From NCBI GenBank assembly GCA_013299105.1, contig JAAFJY010000008.1, positions 62,001 through 126,000 on the forward strand: a stretch of 64,000 nt of DNA. Reading direction: 5' to 3'. Below the pieces are notes generated by a model. The model was given only the letters and a program-made list of their open reading frames with translations. It was not told where the DNA came from and searched no databases. The stretch comes from Chitinophagales bacterium (GTDB taxonomy: Bacteria; Bacteroidota; Bacteroidia; Chitinophagales; Saprospiraceae). The translations under genes were made by a program, and so were the position numbers. This document shows, one piece after another, positions 26,635-36,120 of the stretch; the first letter of the stretch is position 1, and each line of letters opens with the position of its first letter.

Positions 26635-29046
26635 ATGGTGGGTAATGTTAAAAAGAAATCCGCTGGAAAATCCAATCTTGACTTTCCAATCAGCCGAGAG
26701 GAAATATTGGAGGATTATCGGATCTGTTGCATCAGCCGGGAGGTCAGTTTATTGGCCCGCAAGGAGGTGCTAACAGGAAAAGCCAAATTCGCTGTAACTG
26801 GGGATGGCAAAGAAGTACCTCAAGTAGCTATGGCTCGTGCTTTTCGCAAAGGTGATTGGCGTTCGGGATATTATCGCGACCAAACCCTGATGTTTGCCCT
26901 CGGCACCAGTTCTGTAGAGCAATATTTTGCCCAACTTTATACTGACCACTACAACGATCCTTTCTCGGGTGGTCGGCAAATGAACAATCATTTCGCCACA
27001 GCCATCGTAGACGCTCAAACGGGCGAATGGCTTCCCCAATTGGCCCAATACAATACTGCTTCGGATGTGAGCTGCACGGCTGGTCAAATGGCACGTGCAC
27101 TTGGACTGGCCTACGCTTCCAAGGTTTATCGGCAAAATGAATTCGCTATTGATGCACGTTTTTCGGAAAATGGTGCTGAAATATGTTTTTGTACCATCGG
27201 CGACGCCAGTACTTCCGAGGGGATTTTTTGGGAAGTCATCAACGCCGCCGGGGTCACTCAAGTCCCATTGATGATTTCAATCTGGGATGATGGTTATGGG
27301 ATTTCAGTGCCCTCTGAATACCAAACTACGAAAAGTGACATTTCTGCGGTGCTCAAGGGTTTTAATCCCGATGAAAAAGGCCCAGGCGTACAAATCCTAG
27401 AGGCCAAAGCATGGGACTATCCCGGCCTCTTAAAATTGTACACCCAAACGGCGTATGAAATGCGCCAAAGTCATGCCCCTACACTAATCCATGTAAAAGA
27501 AGTCACTCAACCGCAGGGGCATTCCACTTCAGGCTCGCATGAACGCTACAAGTCGCGCGAGCGCTTGGAATGGGAAAAAGAAATGGACTGCATCAAAGTG
27601 ATGGAAGAATGGATTCTTGAACAGGGAATGATCACAAAAGAGCAAGTCAAGCAAATCCGCGACCAAGCTCGTAAGCAAGTCAAAGAAGCACGTGACCGGG
27701 CCTGGAAAGCCTTCATGGCTCCAGTAAATCAGCAAAAACGTGAACTGGAAGAAATCTATCAAAACATTGCCACCAGCCATCCACAAGTAACCCATTTGCT
27801 GAATGATCAAAAAGAGATGATCAGCCCGCTGAACAGCGAGCTGCTACAAAACGCTCGCCGTATTTTGTTTACCACTTTGGGAGAAAATTCCCCAGAACGC
27901 AGCCTTTTACAGCGCTGGATAAAAAGTGTGGAAACTGAAGCTCAGCACAAGTTTCACACTCATCTGTACAGCGACACGCCAAATGCTGCTTTGAAAGTGC
28001 CCGTAGTCGCTCCAGTATTTTCAGAAGATTCGCCCGTCAAAAACGGTTTTGAGATTCTCAATGCCTTTTTTGATGCCACCATTGAAAAAAATCCACGCGT
28101 ATTTGCCTTTGGTGAGGACGTAGGCAATATTGGCGATGTAAACCAGGGTTTTGCAGGTCTGCAGAAAAAATATGGCATTGAACGCGTATTCGACACGGGC
28201 ATTCGCGAATGGAGCATCATGGGTACCGCCCAGGGAATGGCCATGCGGGGCCTGCGCCCAATTGCCGAAATTCAGTACCTTGATTATCTGCTCTATGGCC
28301 TTGAGCCCCTTTCTGACGATGTGGCTTCACTGCGCTACCGCACCAACGGAATTCAAGCTTGCCCCATGATCGTCCGTTCACGCGGCCATCGCCTGGAAGG
28401 CATTTGGCATTCCGGATCGCCGATGGGAATGATCATCAATGCCCTGCGGGGCATGTATGTATGTGTACCTCGCAACATGACCCAAGCCGCAGGCATGTAC
28501 AATACCTTACTCCAATCCGACGACCCCGGATTGGTAATCGAATGCCTCAATGGCTATCGCCTCAAAGAAACCTTGCCCGACAACATCAGTGAGATGACCG
28601 TGCCCTTGGGCATTCCCGAAATATTACAAAAAGGAACAGATGTAACCCTGGTTACTTATGGTTCCTGTGTGCGGGTGGCTCAAGAAGGCATCACTTTATT
28701 GGAAAAAGTAGGCATCAGCGTGGAATTGATTGACGTACAAACCCTTTTGCCTTTCGACATCCATGCCCATATCCTGGAATCGGTCAAAAAAACCAATCGG
28801 GTAGTATTTCTCGATGAAGACGTGCCTGGTGGTGCTACAGGATATATGCTACGCGAAGTACTAGATGTGCAAGGTGCTTACAAATATACCGATACCCAAC
28901 CCATTTGTATCAGTGCCAAAGCCCACCGTCCGCCTTACGGTTCGGATGGGGATTATTTCTCCAAGCCCAATCCGGAGGATGTATTCATGAACATTTATCG
29001 CTTGATGCAGGAATGTGAACCAGGACGCTTTCAGGGGGATATTTGA
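26635..29046 (+). CDS. Fused E1 alpha/beta subunits of a 2-oxoacid dehydrogenase
   Basis: An 803-residue protein in which the alpha part (about 1-390) and the beta part (about 450-803) are joined in one chain. The alpha half carries the thiamine diphosphate/Mg motif GDASTSEGIFWEVINAA in place of the usual GDG start. The beta half has FGEDVGNIGDVNQGFAGL, a transketolase-like core, and the C-terminal LPFDIHAHILESVKKT region. It should catalyse TPP-dependent oxidative decarboxylation of a 2-oxoacid, probably branched-chain oxoacids, and pass the acyl group to an E2 subunit. The E2 and E3 genes are not adjacent. Similar fused E1 proteins are common in Bacteroidota. Confidence 0.87.
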   Translation: MVGNVKKKSAGKSNLDFPISREEILEDYRICCISREVSLLARKEVLTGKAKFAVTGDGKEVPQVAMARAFRKGDWRSGYYRDQTLMFALGTSSVEQYFAQLYTDHYNDPFSGGRQMNNHFATAIVDAQTGEWLPQLAQYNTASDVSCTAGQMARALGLAYASKVYRQNEFAIDARFSENGAEICFCTIGDASTSEGIFWEVINAAGVTQVPLMISIWDDGYGISVPSEYQTTKSDISAVLKGFNPDEKGPGVQILEAKAWDYPGLLKLYTQTAYEMRQSHAPTLIHVKEVTQPQGHSTSGSHERYKSRERLEWEKEMDCIKVMEEWILEQGMITKEQVKQIRDQARKQVKEARDRAWKAFMAPVNQQKRELEEIYQNIATSHPQVTHLLNDQKEMISPLNSELLQNARRILFTTLGENSPERSLLQRWIKSVETEAQHKFHTHLYSDTPNAALKVPVVAPVFSEDSPVKNGFEILNAFFDATIEKNPRVFAFGEDVGNIGDVNQGFAGLQKKYGIERVFDTGIREWSIMGTAQGMAMRGLRPIAEIQYLDYLLYGLEPLSDDVASLRYRTNGIQACPMIVRSRGHRLEGIWHSGSPMGMIINALRGMYVCVPRNMTQAAGMYNTLLQSDDPGLVIECLNGYRLKETLPDNISEMTVPLGIPEILQKGTDVTLVTYGSCVRVAQEGITLLEKVGISVELIDVQTLLPFDIHAHILESVKKTNRVVFLDEDVPGGATGYMLREVLDVQGAYKYTDTQPICISAKAHRPPYGSDGDYFSKPNPEDVFMNIYRLMQECEPGRFQGDI

Positions 29047-29083
29047 GTAAGCTCCCTCCCAAGGCTACCAGAACTTATGCTTT

Positions 29084-29413
29084 TTACCGGAACTTGATCT
29101 CCAGTACTGTCACCATGTTTTTATATCCGGGACAACTGGACTTGATCGGTATTGCCCGCAGTCTCACTGGTATTTTGAGGCACGGCGCATCTTCACAAAG
29201 TGGAAATTCACGCTTCAAAAGCGCCAAGATGGGTGAGAGGCTAAAATATTCAGTACCTTCTATCGCTATCACATGCCCTTCGCCACAGTCTTGGGCCTTG
29301 ACTGATCTGATCACAGTACCTTCCATCCATTCAGGACCCCAAGTCCGTTCCTGCTGACAGGCCAGCAGGCCAAAAACGACCATTAAGACAATTATTTTTT
29401 TCATCTTTTTCAA
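29084..29413 (-). CDS. Small lipoprotein of unknown function
   Basis: A 109-residue protein with a lipoprotein signal peptide (MKKMKKIIVLMVVFG, lipobox LLAC). The mature part is about 90 residues, with three cysteines besides the lipid one (in DCGEG, LCEDAPC and SSCPGY), so disulfides are possible after export. It ends 37 bp from the convergent E1 gene. ATG codons 1 and 4 are both possible. Function unknown. Confidence 0.7.
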   Translation of the reverse strand: MKKMKKIIVLMVVFGLLACQQERTWGPEWMEGTVIRSVKAQDCGEGHVIAIEGTEYFSLSPILALLKREFPLCEDAPCLKIPVRLRAIPIKSSCPGYKNMVTVLEIKFR

Positions 29414-29970
29414 GCTTCATATTTGTTTAGAAACCACTTTAAACCGCTATAAATGAAGGGATCCGTCTCATTCTCTGATCAGGTTTCGAGTCTCCGATTA
29501 GAGCAATTTTTGAGGGCTTAATCAGAGCTATTGTCTCAAAAACTGATGCAGTATGGCACCAAAAGATGGCGTTTTAAATACTTTCTTAGACTGCCAATTG
29601 AGGCACACCGTTGGTATGATTGAAACACATTATTGGTATCTTTTTTGCAAATTAGCCGACATATTTAGCAGCTATTTTTACCATCAGGCGACTTCCCTTT
29701 GGTTTTTACGGTCTTTCAGACGAACCTTTTTCGATTTACAGGGTTCAGGTTTTTGTCTTGTCCATTTCAATCACTTCAAAATTTTAGTATGAAAAAATCT
29801 CCACGCCTACTATATTTTCATTTCCAAACCACTTTTTGCAAAATAAAAATTTTCAGCATGTGTAGTGAACGCTGAAAATACACGTAATTTTTGTTCGCAA
29901 TGATAAAGCAGTTCTGACCTTTTGAGAGGCCACTGCTGATTCACCTATTTTTCACCAAACTCACTTGATT
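29414..29970 (+). other. Long leader region of the first SusC gene, no gene seen
   Basis: About 560 bp of AT-rich sequence between the divergent lipoprotein gene and SusC. Imperfect dyads around TCCGATTAGAGC and GGCTTAATCAGAGC (about 29495-29530) are visible. No sigma/anti-sigma pair or other regulator gene is present. A 79-codon frame at 29553 has no features and is not accepted. Confidence 0.5.
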
Positions 29971-32949
29971 ATGAAATCATGGTTTACCAAAACCTGCGTT
30001 TTGGTACTTGTCGCAATGTTCTGTTCAGGGGCATTGCTGGCCCAGTTTACGGTTAATGGAACTGTAAAAGACGACAAAGGAGAAGCCTTAATTGGTGTAT
30101 CTGTAGCCGTCAAAGGGACCCTGAAAGGTACCGTTACCGATCTCGAGGGCAAATTTAGCCTCGACATTCCCGGCGAATCTGCCGCTTTACAATTGTCTTA
30201 CACCGGATTTAAAACCATTGAAGAAAAAGTCAGCCGCGACAATGCCACCCTCAATCTGGTCATGGGCTCAGACATTGCCCGGCTCGATGAAGTGGTGGTA
30301 ACAGGCCTTGCATCTGGCATCAAACGCTCGAATTCAGGCAATGCGGTGACCACCATCAAAGCTGATGAACTGGTGGGCAACACCAATCCACAAACCTTGG
30401 ACAATGCCTTGTTTGGCAAAATTCCTGGTGTCACCATCAACTCGAATGGTGGTGCACCTGGCGGTGGTATCAACATGCAGTTTCGAGGAGTATCGACCCT
30501 TGGTTCGGGTTCTTCTCAGCCTTTGTACATCATCGACGGGGTTTATGTAGATAACTCGACCATCCGTACGGGCCGAACCCAGGTCAATGGTGCAGGGGGT
30601 GGAGCCGCCGGGGGTAACCAAGACGATGCTGCTAACCGCATCGCCGACATCAACCCTGACGACATCGAGCGGATGGAAATCCTGAAAGGCCCTTCTGCTG
30701 CGGCTATTTACGGAACCCGCGCCAACGCCGGGGTAATCATCATCACCACCAAGCGTGGCGCAGCTGGCCAAACCAAAGTATCTCTCAGTCAGGACATGGG
30801 CTTTGCCAAGGCGCAAAATCTTTTGGGCTTTGAGCCTTGGAATGAGGCCAAAATCAATACTTTCTACGGCACTCGTGCTCCAGCCCAATTGGACTTGTAC
30901 CGTGCAGCCGTAGCCGAAAACCGCGTCACTGATTGGGAACAATTCTTTTATGGCGAAACGGGGGTTTTGTCCAATACCCAGCTCAGCTTGAGTGGTGGCA
31001 ACCAAAAAACCCAATTCTTCGTTTCCGGGGGCATACAATCTGAAACAGGGATCATCAAGTTTACCGATTTCCAGCGTTACAACGTGCGTGCCAACCTTGA
31101 CCACAAAATTGGCGACCGAGTCAAAGTATCGCTGAACAGCTCTTATTCTCGTTCTGATAACGACCGTGGTTTTACTGGTAATCAGAACAACACTGGGGGC
31201 TCGATTGGTTACAACATCGCCTATACACCAAGTTATGCGAACCTGTTCCCCAATGCCCAGGGGGTTTATCCTACCAACCCCTATTTCAACGACAACCCGA
31301 TTGCGATCCGTGATTTGGGCAAAAACAACCAGAAAGTTGACCGCTTCATCACCGCTGCCAACTTGGAATGGGACATTTACCGGGGTGCAAAATCTAACTT
31401 GCGCTTCAAGGCCAATGGTGGGGTAGACTACCTGAGCGGTATTTCCCTCGTGTATTTCCCCGAAATCATGCAACACCAACGCGCTACGGCCAACCCTGGC
31501 GACGTGATGCACGGCTACAACGACAACCTGAACACCAACCTCCAGGCTTTCCTGACTTACAACACCGAATTGGGGGACATCAGCTCCAACACCACGGTAG
31601 GTGGGGTACGCTTGGACTTCGCTTCTGACTACATCCTAAACCGTGGCCGCGGCTTGTCGGGTGGTCAAACCAACCTTCGTTGGGGTCGGGTGCAATCCGT
31701 TGAATCTCAAATCGACCAACGCACCACCGACGTAGGTTGGATAGCCCAGCAAGATTTCAACTGGAAAGACCGTATTAACGTCTCTGCCGGCTTGCGTTTT
31801 GACAAATCGACCCTCAATCGCGACCAGGATAAATACTACGCTTTCCCCAAGGTTTCGACTGCGATCAACCTGACCAAGTTTGATTTTTGGAAATTTAGCG
31901 CGGTCAATCAGTTTAAACTCCGCGCCGCATATGGCGAAACGGGGGGCTTACCCAATTTTGGTGTGACCTTTGAATCACTGGTTCCTCAGTTGATCACAGG
32001 CAGCCTCGGGGGACAGGTAAGTGCACGTGCAGTAGACCCCAACTTGGTACCAGAAACTGCTGCCGAATTAGAATTTGGCGTCGATTTGGCGATGTTCAAT
32101 AACCGCCTGACCCTGGAAGTGACGGCCTACAACAAGCAAGTACGCGACCTGATCTTTGACTTGGCTCCTGCCGAATCAACTGGGATCACCGCTATCGCCA
32201 CCAATGCTGCCGATCTGGTAAACCGTGGGTTAGAACTGGGCTTGGGCTACAATGTGGTGCGCACCCAAAACCTCGATTGGTTTACCAAACTGTTGTGGTG
32301 GAAAAACGCTTCTGAAATCACCGATTTGCGCATTCCGGTGCGTACAGTGGGCGGTTTTGGCCCTTCATTGGGTACTTACCTCTTGGCTGAAGGCTTCTCT
32401 CCTACTGCAGTAGTTGGAGCAAGTCCTCGTAATACCGCCAATCCTTTGAATTTGACCGTATTTGGCGATCGCCAACCCGATTTCCAAATGTCTTGGGCCA
32501 ACAATTTCCGTTTCTTGAAGCATTTTGATTTCAATTTCTTGTTCCACTACCAAAAAGGTGGTACCAACATCAACTTGACTGAATTCCTCTTGGATGTAGG
32601 TGGTACCTCACCTGACTGGAGTCAAGACAAGGATGGAGTAGAAGGCCCCGACGGCCGCAACCGCTTGACCGCCCAAGGTACCAACACAGGGATATATATC
32701 CAGCCCACCAGCTACCTGAAGTTGCGGGAAATTGGCTTGTACTATACCTTCCCCAAGCCTTTGGCCAACAACTTTGTGAAGCGCATGAAAATTGGGGTTT
32801 CGGGCAATAATTTCCTGCTTTGGACCAATTACCGCAGCTACGACCCCGAAGTGTCCAACTTTGGTATCCAAGCAATCGCGGGTAGCATTGAGGTTACACC
32901 TTATCCAAGTGCCCGCCGCATGTTCTTTCATTTGAAAATGGATTTCTAG
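29971..32949 (+). CDS. SusC/RagA-type TonB-linked outer-membrane protein
   Basis: A 992-residue protein from the ATG at 29971 (a TTG two codons earlier is less likely). Signal peptide with cleavage near LLAQ, then a CarboxypepD_reg-like domain (FTVNGTVKDDKGEALIGVSV), the TonB-box-like LDEVVVTG, a plug domain with the RagA signature around YIIDGVYVDN and EILKGPSAAAIYG, and a beta-barrel ending in an aromatic residue (MDF). It should import a nutrient, often a glycan or peptide, across the outer membrane with energy from TonB. SusD follows 131 bp downstream. Confidence 0.93.
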   Translation: MKSWFTKTCVLVLVAMFCSGALLAQFTVNGTVKDDKGEALIGVSVAVKGTLKGTVTDLEGKFSLDIPGESAALQLSYTGFKTIEEKVSRDNATLNLVMGSDIARLDEVVVTGLASGIKRSNSGNAVTTIKADELVGNTNPQTLDNALFGKIPGVTINSNGGAPGGGINMQFRGVSTLGSGSSQPLYIIDGVYVDNSTIRTGRTQVNGAGGGAAGGNQDDAANRIADINPDDIERMEILKGPSAAAIYGTRANAGVIIITTKRGAAGQTKVSLSQDMGFAKAQNLLGFEPWNEAKINTFYGTRAPAQLDLYRAAVAENRVTDWEQFFYGETGVLSNTQLSLSGGNQKTQFFVSGGIQSETGIIKFTDFQRYNVRANLDHKIGDRVKVSLNSSYSRSDNDRGFTGNQNNTGGSIGYNIAYTPSYANLFPNAQGVYPTNPYFNDNPIAIRDLGKNNQKVDRFITAANLEWDIYRGAKSNLRFKANGGVDYLSGISLVYFPEIMQHQRATANPGDVMHGYNDNLNTNLQAFLTYNTELGDISSNTTVGGVRLDFASDYILNRGRGLSGGQTNLRWGRVQSVESQIDQRTTDVGWIAQQDFNWKDRINVSAGLRFDKSTLNRDQDKYYAFPKVSTAINLTKFDFWKFSAVNQFKLRAAYGETGGLPNFGVTFESLVPQLITGSLGGQVSARAVDPNLVPETAAELEFGVDLAMFNNRLTLEVTAYNKQVRDLIFDLAPAESTGITAIATNAADLVNRGLELGLGYNVVRTQNLDWFTKLLWWKNASEITDLRIPVRTVGGFGPSLGTYLLAEGFSPTAVVGASPRNTANPLNLTVFGDRQPDFQMSWANNFRFLKHFDFNFLFHYQKGGTNINLTEFLLDVGGTSPDWSQDKDGVEGPDGRNRLTAQGTNTGIYIQPTSYLKLREIGLYYTFPKPLANNFVKRMKIGVSGNNFLLWTNYRSYDPEVSNFGIQAIAGSIEVTPYPSARRMFFHLKMDF

Positions 32950-33080
32950 AGCGATCGTTGAAATGTTGAAAAGTTGAAAGCTTGAGATGAAAAATATTCT
33001 TCAATCAATTTTCCAAGCAGTCATTTTTTCAGGCACTTTGGCGAATCAGCCAGATTCTATTCACTAAAAATTAAACGACG

Positions 33081-34451
33081 ATGAATCGTTTTGTCTATAA
33101 AACAATAGCTGTAATCGGCTTGTTTTTTATCATCAGCGCATGTGAGGTCGAAGAAGTAGTCGATCCCAACAACCCCTCTTTGGGCAGTGTGCTGAGCAAT
33201 GCGACTACCCCGCAATTGCAAACCTTGATTACGGGACTTGAAGCCCGGAACCGGACTTTTTTCGACAATGCAGTCCAAATGTTTGGGGTCTTTGGCCGGG
33301 AGGTTTTCTTTTACAATGCTTCCGACCCTCGTTTTGCCCGTGAGTGGCTGGGGGTGACGATCAAAGAGACCTATCCCGATTTTTTTGGATCAGGAAACAC
33401 CTATGTCGCCCCTTTTGGTGCGGTAAAACAAGCCAACGTGCTGATCGATGCGGCCAATGCTTCGACCAATATCACCGACGAACAAAAACGCGGTTATGCT
33501 GGTTTTGCCAAAACCATCAAAGGGTTTCAATTGCTGTGGCCATTGATGCAGCAGTACCAAAATGGTATTCGCATCGACGTAAACGACCCACTCAAACCTG
33601 GGCCGATTGTACCTTACAACGATGCATTGGCTTTTATTCGCAAAACCCTCGATGAAGGTTTTGCAGACTTGCAGGCAGCAGGTGCCACTTTCAATTTCCG
33701 CTTGACCATGGGCTTTGCCACACCTGCTCAAATGGCCCGCGTGAACCGCGCTATTGCGGCTCGTGCCGCCATTTATGCTGCAGATGGACCAGGAGCCTTG
33801 ACTGCGTTGCAGGCTTCATTTATGGACTTGGATGTGACGGCAGCCAATGCGGCCACCAAGATGAATATCGGCCCCGTATTGACCTTCGGCGAAGCGCCCG
33901 ATATCAACAACCCATTGTTTTATCCTTTCGATGTGGCTACCCAGACCATCCTGATTTGCCACCCCGACTGGATTGAAGACGCCACCCCTGGCGACTTGCG
34001 CCTCGGTAAAGTAGTACGTCGCGTAAACAACCGTGTGATCAGTTCAGATATCCGCGACCGCTCGCAAAACCCCATTCCGGGTGAGTACCAAGATGCCCGC
34101 TGGCGTACCAATACCACTGCGGTGCCTTTCATCCGCAACGAGGAGTTGATCCTGATTTATGCCGAAGCACAGGCTCGCGCCAACAATACTGCTGAAGCCA
34201 CCCGTGGCATCAATATCGTACGAAATGCATGGGGCTTACCCAACTACGCAGGCGCTACGACCCTAGATGCCCTGATCGATGAAGTATTGGCGCAGCGCCG
34301 TTATTCATTGTGGGCTGAAGGCGGTCACCGCTGGATCGACCTGCGCCGAACTGGGCGCTTGAATGCAACCAACGTAGATTTGCGCGATGGTGGCACGATC
34401 TACACCCAAGTTTCCAAGCGCCAGTCAGAAATCAACTGGGACGCCCGCTAA
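33081..34451 (+). CDS. SusD/RagB-type nutrient-binding outer-membrane lipoprotein
   Basis: A 456-residue lipoprotein with lipobox IISAC. The protein has the RagB/SusD pattern: an alpha-helical TPR-like core, the segment RNEELILIYAEAQARANN and the C-terminal QRRYSLWAEGGHRWIDLRR typical of the family. It should form the lid on the SusC barrel encoded just upstream and bind the transported ligand at the cell surface. It lacks the usual enzymes or regulators of a polysaccharide utilisation locus, so the ligand cannot be guessed. Confidence 0.9.
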   Translation: MNRFVYKTIAVIGLFFIISACEVEEVVDPNNPSLGSVLSNATTPQLQTLITGLEARNRTFFDNAVQMFGVFGREVFFYNASDPRFAREWLGVTIKETYPDFFGSGNTYVAPFGAVKQANVLIDAANASTNITDEQKRGYAGFAKTIKGFQLLWPLMQQYQNGIRIDVNDPLKPGPIVPYNDALAFIRKTLDEGFADLQAAGATFNFRLTMGFATPAQMARVNRAIAARAAIYAADGPGALTALQASFMDLDVTAANAATKMNIGPVLTFGEAPDINNPLFYPFDVATQTILICHPDWIEDATPGDLRLGKVVRRVNNRVISSDIRDRSQNPIPGEYQDARWRTNTTAVPFIRNEELILIYAEAQARANNTAEATRGINIVRNAWGLPNYAGATTLDALIDEVLAQRRYSLWAEGGHRWIDLRRTGRLNATNVDLRDGGTIYTQVSKRQSEINWDAR

Positions 34452-34476
34452 GGTTTTTTGAAAAACTATTAAATGG

Positions 34477-34523
34477 AGAGAACAAGTCGAGCATCATTGC
34501 CTCAACTTGTTCTCTTTATTTTT
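34477..34523 (+). terminator. Intrinsic terminator after SusD
   Basis: AGAGAACAAGT (34477-34487) pairs with ACTTGTTCTCT (34505-34515) and is followed by a T-rich run. Confidence 0.8.
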
Positions 34524-34546
34524 ACGCAAGCCCTATACACAACAAC

Positions 34547-34588
34547 TAACCATTAACAATTAACCATTAACAACTAACCATTAACAAC
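34547..34588. repeat. Three 14-bp tandem repeats
   Basis: TAACCATTAACAAC (first copy ends AAT) is repeated three times head to tail at 34547, 34561 and 34575. The array ends at the stop codon of the minus-strand gene 34588-34875. Confidence 0.8.
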
Positions 34589-34875
34589 TAACTCCGCTTG
34601 GCAATCCCGTTCATACTGATTCTTCTTTGTCGATTGCATTTGAAACGGGTTACTTCATCACCCCTCAATTCCTGGTGTTTAGTTTTTCGACCTTGTACAC
34701 GGGCACGCCACTTGCGCCAATTACGTGGGTGCATTTCGCGGCGCATCAGGTCAATGACTTGGCTCTCGCTGAGGCCAAATTGGGTTTCGATGGCTTCAAA
34801 AGGGGTGCGATCCTCCCAGGCCATTTCGATGATCCGGTCGATTTCTGCTTCGTTTAAGTTCTTAAATGGGTTCAT
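34588..34875 (-). CDS. TIGR03643/DUF2805-type small protein
   Basis: A 95-residue protein. The core is a helix-turn-helix-like segment: [20 protein letters not shown], then [16 protein letters not shown], then [16 protein letters not shown]. This matches my memory of the TIGR03643 (DUF2805) family, small proteins related in fold to sigma-factor-type helices. Its ATG overlaps the stop codon of the upstream zinc-ribbon gene (ATGA), so the pair is translationally coupled. Function unknown; it lies beside a photolyase. Confidence 0.78.
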   Translation of the reverse strand: MNPFKNLNEAEIDRIIEMAWEDRTPFEAIETQFGLSESQVIDLMRREMHPRNWRKWRARVQGRKTKHQELRGDEVTRFKCNRQRRISMNGIAKRS

Positions 34876-35024
34876 GATGTCTTTTTATCTTTGTTTCGGC
34901 GGCAGCGCTCGCTGCAATATTGGACCTTTTCCCAGTTTTTTTCCCATTTTTTGCGCCATGCAAATGGCAAACCACAAACTGGACAGGTCTTTTCAGGGAG
35001 GTTTTCTTTTTTTGGTTTTTTCAT
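34872..35024 (-). CDS. DUF2256-type zinc-ribbon protein (50 residues)
   Basis: A small gene of 50 codons plus stop. It encodes [14 protein letters not shown] followed by PVCG, then [14 protein letters not shown], then YCSERCRR. The cysteines C14, C17, C37 and C41 form a zinc-ribbon-like pair (CxxC and CxxxC). FAWRKKW followed by YCSxRCR is the hallmark of the DUF2256 family. The stop codon overlaps the ATG of the TIGR03643-type gene as ATGA, indicating coupled translation. The pair lies upstream, on the minus strand, of an island with a photolyase. It probably binds zinc; its target is unknown. Confidence 0.85.
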   Translation of the reverse strand: MKKPKKENLPEKTCPVCGLPFAWRKKWEKNWEKVQYCSERCRRNKDKKTS

Positions 35025-35030
35025 TGGGAT

Positions 35031-35180
35031 TTTTTTGTCTGAACCAGAGTTATCTGAATTGCAGAATTACAGAATTTATTGAGTAACGTCGACCAAAACA
35101 AGGATTTTAAAGAATTAGAAAATTCGCTCGCTTTCACGCCAAGGCGTGACACGGCGAACGGTCATGAACGCTTTTTAAAC
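35031..35180. repeat. Dispersed intergenic repeat, block A, copy 3
   Basis: Begins TTTTTTGTCTGAACCAGAGT and continues with GCAGAATTACAGAATTTATT. The hairpin position carries the longer stem TCACGCC-AA-GGCGTGA (35134-35149), flanked by TTCGC and GCGAA. It is related to copies at 5454 and 5863. The rest of the 324-bp gap 35025-35348 shows no gene. Confidence 0.7.
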
Positions 35181-35348
35181 ATCCAAAGTAGGCAAGAATT
35201 CATCAATTTTAGATTTCAGAAATCCTAAACCGTGCAAAAGACGAACCGAAATGCGACAAATCTCTCCAGCGAGCCGCTAAATCATATGTCGTATTTCGTA
35301 TGCCGTCTATTGTACTTAAAGAAACAAGCCCTTATTTCAATCTTTCAA

Positions 35349-36050
35349 CTAAACCTTCACTGCGCTCATCCCCCCATCTTGGTGCATCACCTGACCAGTG
35401 ATCCAAGCGGCATCGTCAGAAAGTAAAAACTTAGCCAAGGCTGCGATTTCTTCCGGACTGCCTACTTTTTTGAGCGGATGCCGCGCCGCCGAGGCTTCAC
35501 GCTTGTCGTCGCTATTGAGCAAACGGGCGGCCAATGGCGTATCGGTTAAAGAAGGTGCAATGCAATTGACCCGGATATTGGGTGCCAATTCAGCGGCCAG
35601 GGAACGGGTCAGACCCTCTATTGCGCCCTTGGCTGCGGACACGCTGGCATGAAAAGGCATGCCGAGACCCACCGCCACCGTACTGAAAAGGACAATGCTG
35701 CTATCAGGGGTATTTTTCAAAGCCTTTAGAGCGGCTTGGATGCTTTTAACGGCTCCCAAGAGGTTGATTTCTAAATCTTCCCGAAAACTTTCAGGTTTCA
35801 GCGAGGAAAAAGCCCTTAGGTTGATGCTACCCGGGCAATACGCCAAGCCATGTACTTGTGCAGGAAGGCTCTCCGTAGGAAAATCTTGTTGTACAACGTC
35901 CAATGCGATGTGCTCGACACCAGACAAGCCGGCCAGCTGCTCTGCGGTGCGCGAATAAACCAGGATCCGGTGTCCGGCCATGCTCAAACTGCGGGTCAAA
36001 GCAAGGCCAATGCCCGTACTACCGCCTACCACAATGTATGTTTTTTGCAT
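35349..36050 (-). CDS. Short-chain dehydrogenase-like protein lacking the catalytic tyrosine
   Basis: A 233-residue Rossmann-fold protein with the nucleotide-binding GGSTGIG (residues 9-15) and a conserved LDVVQQD segment. The catalytic serine is S123, but at the tyrosine position of YxxxK there is valine: the segment reads HASVSAAKGAIEG, with V137 where tyrosine should be and K141 retained. So it may bind NAD(P)H without normal dehydrogenase chemistry, or use another acid. The C-terminal half is typical (RVNCIAPSLTDTPLA). It is divergent from the photolyase gene, 70 bp away. I recall related proteins near cryptochrome genes. Confidence 0.85.
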   Translation of the reverse strand: MQKTYIVVGGSTGIGLALTRSLSMAGHRILVYSRTAEQLAGLSGVEHIALDVVQQDFPTESLPAQVHGLAYCPGSINLRAFSSLKPESFREDLEINLLGAVKSIQAALKALKNTPDSSIVLFSTVAVGLGMPFHASVSAAKGAIEGLTRSLAAELAPNIRVNCIAPSLTDTPLAARLLNSDDKREASAARHPLKKVGSPEEIAALAKFLLSDDAAWITGQVMHQDGGMSAVKV

Positions 36051-36120
36051 AAGTGCGTTTAATTTTTGCCATCGGTAAACAAACTATAAGGAAGCTTGTT
36101 GTGCTTGTTTTTAGTAAAAA

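Noticed and set aside
29553-29792. A 79-codon frame upstream of the first SusC gene
   Set aside because: No domain; composition is rich in Phe and His without signal peptide, typical of AT-rich non-coding DNA.
30334-31512. A 392-codon open frame on the minus strand inside the first SusC gene
   Set aside because: It is a shadow of the SusC coding frame; its translation has no signal, motif or sensible composition.
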